Assembly (NCBI GenBank): GCA_029931535.1
Contig: JAQPZY010001660.1
Coordinates: forward strand, 6,022,001-6,086,000
Source: Margaritifera margaritifera
Taxonomy: Eukaryota; Mollusca; Bivalvia; Unionida; Margaritiferidae
Reading direction: 5' to 3'
Length of the DNA stretch: 64,000 nucleotides
In this document: positions 23,640 to 33,318 of the stretch, piece after piece
Position numbering within the stretch: the stretch's first letter is position 1
Layout of the letters: each line of letters begins with the position of its first letter
The notes under the pieces: model-generated
What the model saw: the letters and a program-made list of their open reading frames with translations, nothing else
What the model was told of the DNA's origin: nothing
The model's database searches: none
Program-made: the position numbers and the translations under genes

Positions 23640-24510
23640 AGCATTTAATGGGACATCAGCACAATAGTGGCTTTATGGTGCCAACCATATGTAAAGTTTA
23701 AAAAGGTAAACATAAAGAAATGTGCAAAAATTCTAGGAAGATAAACCCTTCCAAATAAATGTAAACATAAAGTATAGCAAGATAAAATATAAAAGGTAAA
23801 GATGTTAAAATTCTGCAAAAAGGTATATAAAATGAAAGATAAAGGTAACACATCTAAAATCATAAAAACAACATATGGTCAAACAATTTTATATAAACTG
23901 AATTCCCTAAAAAAAGTCCCAAGATTTTCTTGAGTGGTACATCATCATACAGTTTCTTCACATTGTTAACATCAAAATACTTGTGTCTTGTTGGGTGCAA
24001 GTTGACATACTCGACTAAAATGTTTTTCACTGTCATGAACACCAGCATGGTATGCACTCTGGTTGAGGTTCACCCTTAAGGAGGTATGCAGGAGTCAGGT
24101 ATGTGTATCCAATACACAATAGGCACAATGCCACCTCATCTCTGCAATTTGTTCTATACGAGGGATGTCACTCTCCAATAGTGGGTTTGGTGTTCTAAAG
24201 TTTGTTTGTGCAGTTTTCATTTCACATATTTTTGCCAAGTATTAAGAACGTGCTGATTTATATAATATTTGACATCAGTATATGTAATATTCCATTCAGA
24301 AACTGATGTCTACCGGGCGGCTTTGCTGCTTTATCTGCCCTTTCTTTACACTTTATACTAATGTGACTATGCAGCCAATAATACAGAATACAGTTTCCAG
24401 ATCTGTATGAGCAAATCATGTTTCTGTAAGATTTGGGATATTAACGGATTTTCAGATTTAAGGTTTTGCATAGCTTTCAGTATGGAAAGGGAATCTGTAA
24501 AAATGGTTAT
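23640..24510 (-). mobile_element. LINE remnant with RNase H and C-terminal segment (I-like clade)
   Basis: Minus-strand frames joined across frameshifts read ITIFTDSLSILKAMQNL then LISQILQKH (RNase H with the TDSLS block), a KERADKAAK-like remnant, then …RIGYTYLTHAYLL-type sequence and VKNILVEYVNLHPTRHKYF plus LYDDVPLKKILG. The last parts match the C-terminal tail that follows RNase H in I-superfamily non-LTR elements (CIPC…HIL-x-EC…R-x-YF…I-x-FL). A 3' UTR with GGCACCATAAAGCCACTA and GTGCTGATGTCCCATTAA ends near 23640. Many stops: a dead, 5'-truncated copy. Confidence 0.65.
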
Positions 24511-25017
24511 ATTTTGTTTTTTTAGAGGTTTCAATGTGCAGTGAAACTCACTGCAACATGATGGTCAGTGTACACAGAGTGCCATCATGCTATGTAACAT
24601 CGTGCAATAGCCGGACACATCAGTTAACTGAAAAAAATGAAGCATGTATATTATTCCCTAGGTTCTAAAAATGGAGGGTGGGGGAGTGGGTTACTATAGG
24701 AGTGGGTGCAAAACTCATGCTTCACAATTTCAATGTTAAATCAATGAATATTAAATGAGAAATTGTTAAAACATGGCAGCAGTTTTAACATTACAAGGGC
24801 CTTGACCCTTTCAGGGTGAGCTGAATGCATGCTGTCAGTGTTAACTTAGAAAAGAATGGTATGAAATTATTTAAGCTCAAGTAAATGGAACTCACACCGT
24901 CCATTAGTGAAGCCATTTGCATTGATACATTTCTAGATGCAGCACCGGGTACCATTCACGATGCTGTCTGAAACCAACTATAGCTGAAGCAGTGCTACTG
25001 TTGATTAGTAGGATGTA

Positions 25018-25206
25018 CAGCACAACCTCACCATAACGTACTTCTTTATAACATAGTTCCTGTTAAAAGGAGGCTATGTCATGGATCTGATTTCATTAAG
25101 TGGTAGTAAAATGATATGTATCATGTATTTCATTACAAGATAGTCTCAGTATATGATGGTTTACTCATGAGCAGCATTATAACAAAGAAGTACTTTACTA
25201 TTATTG
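25018..25206. mobile_element. TA-flanked MITE (ATAACGTACTTCTTTATAAC ends)
   Basis: Inverted ends CAGCACAACCTCACCATAAC + GTACTTCTTTATAAC and CATTATAACAAAGAAGTACT + TTACTATTATTG share CTTCTTT-x-ATAA and are bordered by TA on both sides (25016-25017, 25207-25208). At 189 bp with no ORF, it fits a Tc1/mariner-type MITE. Confidence 0.5.
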
Positions 25207-25221
25207 TACATTAATAATATG

Positions 25222-25590
25222 CACCCAACAGCAAACAGCATCGACTCCGATCTGCTGTGGCTTAATGTGCAGCTCAACAGATCTGCTGTGGCTTAATGTG
25301 CAGCTCAACAGATCTGCTGTGGCTTAATGTGCAGCTCAACAGATCTGCTGTGGCTTAATATGCAGCTCAACAGATCTGCTGTGGCTTAATATGCAGCTTA
25401 ACAGATCTGCCGTGGGTTAATATGCAGCTTAACAGATCTGCCATGGCTTAATGTGCAGCTTAACAGATCTGAGTCTATGATGTTTATTATATTTATGATT
25501 TCAAGTATCAACATAGTCACTGATCAGCAAGCACATCATGTGATGGCAGATCTCGGTCTATGATATTTGCAGTTGGCTCTACATAGGTAA
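25222..25590. repeat. 31-bp minisatellite grown inside a double-hairpin MITE
   Basis: About seven copies of AGATCTGCTGTGGCTTAATG + TGCAGCTCAAC run from about 25250 to 25470. The unit is the arm-plus-loop of the MITE hairpin (GATCTGCTGTTGCATAATGC in intact copies). Both sides keep MITE sequence: AACAGCAAACAGCATCGAC on the left, and GCAGATCTCGGTCTATGATA then TTTGCAGTTGGC on the right. The MITE's right end abuts the donor of the 36-nt exon at 25602. Confidence 0.85.
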
Positions 25591-25601
25591 AAATGATATA
25601 C

Positions 25602-25637
25602 CTGGCATAAACTGCTGATGATGTCCTTTTGTTTGGC
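25602..25637 (-). CDS. RAB11FIP3/4: Rab11-FIP 36-nt exon (PNKRTSSAVYAS motif)
   Basis: This small exon lies between a strong acceptor (CTTTTTTTTCAG) and donor CAG|GTATAT. Phases join perfectly: GG|G at the start and AG|T (Ser) at the end. The residues PNKRTSSAVYAS, continuing into QL in the next exon, match the conserved vertebrate motif PNRKISSTAFGRQL, a Ser/Thr-rich basic motif just before the coiled coil. At 36 nt it qualifies as a small exon. A double-hairpin MITE remnant with a 31-bp tandem expansion (25222-25590) ends a few bases inside the intron from its donor, so the donor neighbourhood has been remodelled by repeat DNA. Confidence 0.85.
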
Positions 25638-27916
25638 CTGAAAAAAAAGACATGCAATATTAAGATCTAAAGAATATGAAAATAAACAGCCACATTGTTT
25701 TTAAAGTATTACTTCTGAACGCTTCTGCATTAATTATCTGGATGGATCAAAGATGTATTTGTTTTTAAATTTGGAGAAATGGTGGAGTTTTGTGAAACAA
25801 ACTATTTACTGAGAAGCATTAATGTTAATGTCCTCCGAATATTTCCAATTGTATAAATAAAATTTAAAGCAGATTCTTGATTATTTGAGGAGAAAGTCTG
25901 TACAATTGAGAGTTTTAATAATTAACTCTACATAAATATATACAGTTTAAGTCTGTTTATCTGAAATAAGAATATCTGAGCTGTACTAGGATCCAAACCA
26001 AACCCATTTCCCCTGACTTTTTTTAGACCAAATACCCACATACACAAACAAAAAGGTGTCCATCAGGCAGCTCAGATGAATATTTGGAGGACATGGTGTT
26101 GGTTTGCAGAATGCTACATGTTACCTGCTCCACCAGGACACATTCCAAAATACTCCACAAAGTCACTCGAGCATAAAAAGTAGATCACTTTGACCTAATT
26201 TGGCCTAACATGTGCAGTACCCTCCACACTGAATACACATATCAAGTTTCATGACTGTGTGTACAACAGTGTCAGAGAAACTGAGCTGAATGCAAAAACT
26301 GGATGTTAATGCCCTCGATGACAACAACAATGCCATTGGAAAAGTGATATCCATGTCTCTCCTATGCTTTGCTGGCACGGCAAACAATTTTGAAAAATGA
26401 AGCTCTACCACATCCCATTTCCTCTGTCAATTTTTAGCTAATCATAAGCCCAGCGACATTTGCAAGAAAAAAAGTAGGATAACACCAATTTTGTGTTCTA
26501 ATAATCAGTTATCAGCTCCCCCCCCCCCACAAAAAAAAACCCTACAAAGATGTTAATCTAATATTCATTTAATTTATTCTGTGACCTTTTTTGATAAATT
26601 CAAGGTCATCTACACTCATCATCAAAAACTTTTAAATGAATTCCCCTACCCCTCCTACCCGCACCCGCCGGTTTATTGGTGTACTGCTAAATTTGTAGTT
26701 CTTATCTTCAAGCATGACCGAATCTAGGCTTTTTATTCATGACATGGTCAAACTTAGAGCACACATGGTAATAAAAGATAGAAAATCTGATGTATATTTC
26801 AACTAGACAAAAGCCAATCTTCTTGGCCGGAGTAAAAAACCATACACAGGAATTCTGTGGAATGCATGTGTTTCTTGTGACTGCACTATTCTATGATAAC
26901 AGAGCCTTCTGCCTATACAGACATAACTGGAAATCAAATTATATCACTCAGGGTAGAAGCTTTAGGCCTACAGTAATATAATACAAAAAATTGAATACAA
27001 CTCATGTATAAGATATACGAGGTGCACAAACTTTAACAGAGAATCCTAACATCGTTGACAAGAACAATGATGCTGTCAATGCCAGAAATGTGACGTCTAT
27101 GTCCCACCATTTGTAAGCCTGACAAAAATTGGTAAACTGATGATAATAAGTTAAGGAAATAGCAAAGTTAATACAGGGATTTACAAATCCACTTGCCCGA
27201 CTCCTGGGACAAGCTCAAATTTGGTTTGGGCAAGCTCAAGTTTCCAAGGCTCTTACCCCTAGGCAAGTCCAAAAATTTGAGAGAGGGATACAAGATAAGA
27301 GAATTTTTATTTAATGCCAGTGGTCTGGGTAAAATATATAAAACAGCAGCTCTGTGTGAGCTATTTTATGGACAAGGGGTTGTGTTCAGTTCCTAATGCT
27401 TTATGTTCTGCAAGTTGTATACTCTGCGATCTCACCATAGTACATATATCAGCACCTTTATTTAGCATTTATATGTAGCACATTCTTCTTCTACATAACT
27501 GGCCACAGTTTCTTTCATTTATTGAATGTGTCATTTTCATCTTGTAGTCAATGTCAAGGTCAGTCTCACATTTTCTTGTGCAGATGTAATAATGTGAATA
27601 TTTACTATTTAAAGCAAGTTTTGACAATAAGGAGTAAAATATTTATATTTTAACTTGTCAGTTACATTTTAATCGTAACATTTGTACGTATTGTGGATTC
27701 GCCGACTTTCAGATCCTAAGTTAGCCTCGGGCAGTTTGTCAGGTTGCCGACTCTAAACAATCTGCTTTTCAAAAATTGTTTTCATGCATGTGACCGATTT
27801 TATGGAGAGTATGTGTTAATTGTTAATAATGCAACTTGTAAGATTTCTTTGACAGGTGAGTTTGGACACAAAAGGCACTCATCTCAAACGATTAGCCACC
27901 AAGAAGATTTAGTTTC

Positions 27917-27995
27917 AAGCTTTCAAACTTTATCCAAAAAAGGAAAATATATCAACTTAATATATTTTCCTTTTTTAGATAAAGTTTGAAAGCTT
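27917..27995 (-). other. Intronic 36-bp stem, 7-nt loop hairpin
   Basis: Arms 27917-27952 and 27960-27995 are complementary at 35 of 36 positions (AAGCTTTCAAACTTTATC…GGAAAATATAT). In the minus-strand (pre-mRNA) orientation the one odd pair is a G·U wobble. No target-site duplication or end motif of a known MITE is evident. The size is that of a microRNA precursor, but the arms are more perfectly paired than usual and AU-rich. Confidence 0.8.
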
Positions 27996-28149
27996 GGATT
28001 TTTCAGTTGACTATATGATCATGTACATGACTGGTTTAAATTCTTTATGATTTATGGGAACATTAAGATAATGATGTACTTTACACACTAAACTTCATAT
28101 GCAGAAACCATTATTTTCTTATTAGACATACCATTGCTGTGAACTGACA

Positions 28150-29335
28150 TTTCTTTATTACCCCAAGTGCATGCCATCCAAAAAGTTTGGTCAAAGAACT
28201 TTCTCTAGAACAAAAGTTGTTCTGCAAAACAAATTTTTCTTCAAGTCACAATGATGACCTTGGATGGTGACCTTTTGACCCCAAAATCAATAGGTACTTT
28301 CCATAACTTAAGTGCAATCCCTTCAAACTTTGGACAAGGTACTTAAGTTATTATGTCTACACCATTTTTCTTCTTTCAGTGACAGTGACCTTGACCATTA
28401 CCTTTTGACCCCCAAATCAATAGGCTTCTTTCTTACCCAATGTTAAGTCATTCACTAATGTCTGTGAAAGTACATGGTTCATAACTGAAATTTTTGTGCA
28501 GAAACCATTTTTCTTCTTTTAGTCAGTGACCTTGACCTTTAGAATCATTGACCTCAAAATCAGTAGGCTTCTTCACTAACCCAAGTGGAAACCATCCACA
28601 AAGTTTGGGCCAGGTCTGAAATGTAGAACCAATGTCATTGTGTGGAAACCATTTTTCTTCTTTTAGTCACAGTAACCTTGACATTTGACCCAAAAGTTAA
28701 TAGGCTCTTCTTTAACCTTACTGCAAGTCATCCTCAAAGTCTAATAAAGGTATATGCGGAACTAATGTTATTGTGTGGAAACCATATTTTTTTTGTCAGT
28801 CAGTGGACCTTACCTTTTGACCCAAAAATCAATAGACTTATCCCAAGTGCAAGCCATCCACAAAGTTTGGTAACTGCAGATGATGGAGAACAAGTTACTG
28901 CGCATAAACAATTGTTCTTCTTTCAGCTGGTGGCCTTGACCTTTGATTTTTTAAACTCCCAAATCAACAGGGTTCTTCCATTCCCCAAGTTCAAGCAATT
29001 CAAGTTTGGTAATTGTAGATGGGGAAAACTCAAGTTATTGAGCAGAAACCATTTTCTTTCTTTTAATCAGTGATCTTGACATCTGATCTTTTGACCAAAA
29101 TATCTTCACTTCTTCCTTACCCCAAATCCAACCTATCCAAAAAGTCTAGTAACTGCAGAAGGTGAAAAATTCAAGTTATTTTGCAGAAACTATTTTTCTT
29201 CTTTCAGTCAGTGACCTTGACCTTTGACTTTTTGACCTCAAAATCAATAGGATTCTTCCTTACCCATGTGGAAGCCATCCACAAAGTTTGGTAACTGTAG
29301 ATTGATGGACAGATGGATGGATGTTTGGACATATC
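28150..29335. repeat. ~130-bp tandem array with TGACCTTGACCTTTGAC cores
   Basis: About eight units run in the order AGAAACCATTTTTCTTCTTT, CAGTCAGTGACCTTGACCTT, TGACC…AAAATCAATAGG, CTTCTTCCTTACCC, AAGTGCAAGCCATCCACAAA, GTTTGGTAACTG. The array ends with ATAATATAATACACTTCACA, TGATGGCAGGCAT. The same family with the same end is at 42190-42865. Copies of TGACCTTGA start at 28386, 28527 and 29212. Confidence 0.85.
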
Positions 29336-30268
29336 ATAATATAATACACTTCACATGATGGCAGGCATGTAAAAAGTTTACTCTGTCCTTTGAAATAAAA
29401 TACAAATAGAGAGTAAACTATGGACCCTCACTTAAGTAGTCATTCCAAACTGTTTGATAAGCTAATACATATATCAGACATTACAGGCATGTTATAATGA
29501 TGTCCCCTGAACCAATCCATTTTCAGCTAAAATATCACCAGACACTTCACAACCCAGAAAAAATTGGGAAAATGTGTACAGATACTACAGAATAAATAAT
29601 TTCTAAATGAATGCATACTAGATAGATCTAACAGAATATTTACCATCCCCACAAAAGAACTATTGGAAAGGGACAATGATCTGTATTGAACATTGAAAGC
29701 AAATACACTAGATCAACACTTGTAAAACCTTTCTATTGAAATTAAAAGCCATTGTACTACAGATCGAATAACAAAACAAAATCTACCATATGTAACTGCG
29801 TTTTATGCACAGCAAACTGTAATTGACATAACATTAGGGGATCATGTGCAGGTTATATGATACATAAGTAGACTAAGATCACTGCCCCAGTTTCATTAAA
29901 TTTCTCAGAATTTTTCCTTAAATTGAGATTTTCCATTATCTTGCTTATAATACTTTTAAAAGTTTTGTAAATTAATTCATTGGTAAAGATAGTGGAGTGG
30001 ATGAAAAATAACCCTTTAGTTTAAAATGTATACATCTGGGAATCTTTTTAGTTTTGAAAAAGGAGTTGAGGAAATCCTCAACTTTTCCTCAGAGATAAAT
30101 CAAGACTTGTTTTAGGTGAATTCAAGATATTTGTGTATGACTCCATTGTACTGTTTAATGCTTTCTTCATGTACAGTGAAAATTTCAAAACTGCCAAACA
30201 TGCAATAAGAAAAATATTTTAAAATCTCAATCTGAGGTGGAAAATTAAATTAGTTGAGTGCTTGATCT

Positions 30269-30560
30269 TCCGTATATACTTGTGTATAAGCCAATACCAA
30301 TAGCAAACTGCATAGACCCAGATCTGCCATCGCATAATGCACCGGCAGATCTGGGTCTATGCAGTTAATAAGGACTAATCAGAAGAACAAACAACACAGA
30401 CCCCGATCTGCCACCGCATTATGCAATGGCAGATCGAGTCCATGTTGCTTGCATTTGGACCCGGCTTATATGCGAGTACACATGGTATTTGCACAGTATA
30501 TGAAAAGCAGATCAGGGTCCATGCTATTTGCCGCTGGTGTTGGTGATACATATGCAAATA
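30269..30560. mobile_element. Double-hairpin MITE plus adjacent half copy
   Basis: 30269-30487 has ends CCGTATATACTTGTGTATAA and GGCTTATATGCGAGTACACA and two hairpins in the order 'CCCAGATC' then 'CCCCGATC', the reverse of the order at 57.7 kb, so the copy is in opposite orientation. It is followed by a fragment with GCAGATCAGGGTCCATGCTA. Confidence 0.85.
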
Positions 30561-30744
30561 TAGTATAAAAGTTCTGCAGAACATGGTGTCTCACTGGCAC
30601 GCTAAACCATGATGTAAGACTTTACCTGACTGAATTTGGCTAGCAAATAATTTAACAAAGAACAATATTGTTTATGATGACAATGTCACCAGAAAAATTA
30701 TACATATCTTGTCATCTGTTAAAGCAGGCTCAGCATTTTTGTAT

Positions 30745-31003
30745 GCCTGTGACTGACATTAGCTACATATTCCAGGAGAGTGTTCACATTTTCCCTGTAA
30801 TTCTTGTCTAGCTATCTTACAGGTCATCCATGTCTGTGACTGACACTAGCTACAGACTCTCAGAGAGTGTTCACATTTTCCCTGGAATTCTTGCTTAGCC
30901 ATCTTACAGGTCATCCATGTCTGTGACTAACACTAGGTGAAGACTCTAGGAGAGTTTTCACATTTTCCTTGTAATTCTTGTCTAGCCATCTTACAGGTCA
31001 TCC
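30745..31003. repeat. 87-bp tandem triplicate
   Basis: Three units start with CTGTGACTGACATTAGCTAC and contain AGAGTGTTCACATTTTCCCT and CTAGCTATCTTACAGGTCAT; they differ at a few positions each. Confidence 0.9.
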
Positions 31004-32689
31004 TCCAATATAATATGCACAGCAAACATTGATTACAAGGCAAATTTATTAATTTTAAAAAAACCCATTCATCCTAAAACCATAGCAGAATCATAATGAA
31101 AGTGTGACCAAATGTAAACATACTGAAAGTGTGACCAAATGTAAACATCAAGCAGATTCTGTCTCTTTAGTCTACATTCACAAATACATAAACGATTACT
31201 TTTTCTTTTAACAGTGATGCTATGTATAGTTGAACAAAAAAAAAACTGTGGTCATCTTTTCCAGAAGTGCTATGGATGTGAAAGTACAGCTGTACTCGAT
31301 ACATAGTAATCCAAAAATAAAATGATGCCATATCCTACATTTAAACTAGGTGCTCCCCTCAGTACCATTTAGGCCTAAAGCAAAAGCCCAGTCTCAGCAA
31401 TCAACATGGACAGACAGACAAGTACATGTGTATACATAGGCTATCACACAGTGCACTGCTTACACATGATGCTTCAATCTGCAGGTGTTTGGCTTGGGAG
31501 GAAGGGCATCCAACTTATCACTGCTACAATTCTGTCCTCCTGGTGTCGAGTCAGATTTTGTTTTTCTAAGGTACACAATATTATTCAAAATTTATGATTG
31601 TGTCATATATTTGTCTCACATCTTCATTTTCCATGTATATTTTTAGTAACAGTGCGACTTCATTTATAGTGCTACTGTACAGCAGGTTGTTTCTGCATGG
31701 TTTTATTTTATTTGCCATAAACCAGTCTTCTGCAAAATTAAAATCTGAAAATTCCACAAAACCTTTACTTAAATACATGGAACATTGTTAAACAGGCAGC
31801 ATTTAAAAATTAGAAGAATCCAAAAATGTTCGAAGATTAGAAATGCGAAACTGACCTATCAACAACTGTCAGTCAAATACTGTTTATCAGTGATCCCTGT
31901 GAACATTTTTGGACTTTGAGCTTATGTTTCTTGCTGACACAGAATACTCCAGCAGATCAGGGTCTACACTGAAGATACATTCTAATCTCCTATCTCATTA
32001 TGTGTGCTACCAGATTGAAAAAAAAATGTTCTTGTTATTCTAAATCAATCATAATTTCAATCCTGTTGAATGACAGGATATAAAACATTTTATGATGTCA
32101 TAATGTCATGAAGTGCATCCTTATCAATGATGTATACCGCTTGATGACAACATATACAGGAAAATATTGTCCAGTTACATCTATCTAGTTTACATTTATC
32201 CTTAATATATACTCTGATTTGTTTTCCAAAATATTAAAGGTAGGTATGGTTTTTAGAGGAAGATATTCAAGGTCATTATGTGAGCAATGCAAGAAAGTTT
32301 AAATGTTCATGGTCATTATGTGAGCAATGCAAGAAAGTTTGAATGTTTCTACTTTTGAATGTTAATAAATCTATCAGCTAGTAGGAGCTTTAAAGAGTTA
32401 TATGAATATACACATAGATGGAGGCGGCATCAATCACCGAGTTTCATCCTGCACACAGTCAGAGACAGCATCAATTACCGAGTTTCATCCAGCTGGTTAT
32501 AAAGTTGTCCCTATGCATCTATTATCAGTGTTCAAAATTAACTTACAGAACTTGCTGGACTTTGCCAGCAACTATTAAAACAAATAACAAAACCCTTGGA
32601 AAGTTTTTAATCATTCTGAAAATTTTTGGTTTCAGGACACCAAGCCATTCTGGACACCATCAATTTTAGATGTCAAGCATAATGTTGTT

Positions 32690-32885
32690 TTGCTTTTGGG
32701 TTTTTTTTGTTGGTTTTGACTACACTTTTAACAATTCATTGGCTATATCTTTCGAGGAAATGGGTGATAAGTGTCAAGGACACACCAAGGCAGCCGATCC
32801 AGGCAGGTATCAAACCCGTGACCCTTGGATTACAAGTCTGATGCTCTACCAGCTGCGCTACTGCTGCTCCCTCAAAGAGAATGAT
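32690..32885 (-). mobile_element. tRNA-derived SINE
   Basis: The minus strand carries an A box (TAGCGCAGCTGG, 32849-32860), an anticodon-like arm (GACTTGTAATC, TGT at the anticodon position) and a B box (GGGTTTGATACC, 32806-32817). It continues into a non-tRNA body ending in a T/A-rich tail near 32700. The acceptor stem is not conserved, so this is a SINE head and not a functional tRNA-Thr gene. Confidence 0.7.
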
Positions 32886-33249
32886 GCAGATGAGAAACAG
32901 ACAAACTCAAAGTTATCATCGTATCACAAACCTGGATATTTTATGCTCAGTATCAGTTTTGCCTTTTCCCAGTTAAATCTTTTCAGAACATTCAACTTTG
33001 CAATTGAAAAAACCTGGAGAAGCATCTTTGCAAAATGTCAAAATATCTGCAGTCATAATAAATTCATCCTCATGTAAAAATGCTACAAGAAGGAAAAGTA
33101 AACTGCTGCAGAAATATCTCTGAAATTGCAGTATGAGTTGTAAAGACAGCTTTATACAAATAGACAGAATAAGCTAACATGAGAGAACAAATCACCATTA
33201 CATCAACATCATAGTTGTAAATGTTTCTAAAATGAATAAATATAGCTAC

Positions 33250-33318
33250 CCTCTATGTCGGTGGTGCTTGCTGCTCACAGGGTCTTGTCTTCTGGATTTT
33301 GAAAATTTATCAGAGCCA
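33250..33318 (-). CDS. RAB11FIP3/4: Rab11-FIP exon, basic linker
   Basis: The exon is 69 nt with acceptor ACTTTTTCAG and donor AGAGG|GTAGCT. One base completes the serine from the previous exon; 22 codons follow and two bases are left over. It encodes GSDKFSKSRRQDPVSSKHHR and ends HRG. Vertebrate FIP4 at this point carries a cysteine-containing segment (VYCSQCCKK) that this exon does not match. Either the mollusc gene lacks that piece or it sits in an unrecognised cassette exon in the 7.6-kb intron downstream. The charge flips from acidic (previous exons) to strongly basic here. Confidence 0.78.

Larger units (their letters stand above)
21808..25601. other. Intron 21808-25601: LINE remnant, MITEs and repeat units
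   Basis: Contents: a tail-like motif (22045-22070), the 22.2-23.1 kb repeat units, the LINE remnant 23.64-24.51 kb, a TA-flanked MITE at 25.02-25.21 kb and the MITE-derived minisatellite at 25.22-25.59 kb. 23.16-23.6 kb and 24.6-25.0 kb show nothing recognisable. Confidence 0.5.
25638..33249. other. Intron 25638-33249 (7.6 kb)
   Basis: Contents: one dispersed ERE-type unit (26110-26400), C- and A-runs at 26518-26540, the hairpin 27917-27995, the tandem array 28150-29330, a double-hairpin MITE at 30269-30487 and a further fragment to 30560, an 87-bp tandem triplicate, small duplications at 32269-32350 and 32417-32490, and the SINE at 32690-32885. I looked here for the cysteine-bearing exon of vertebrate FIP4 and did not find it. 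Confidence 0.5.

Noticed and set aside
30624..30660. A second microexon (14 nt, CCAAATTCAGTCAG between TTTGCTAG and GTAAAG)
   Set aside because: Fourteen nucleotides would break the frame between the exons at 33250 and 25637, and the acceptor has a poor pyrimidine tract.
32806..32880. A functional tRNA-Thr(TGT) gene
   Set aside because: A and B boxes are present but the acceptor stem and 3' end are not; a SINE body follows directly.
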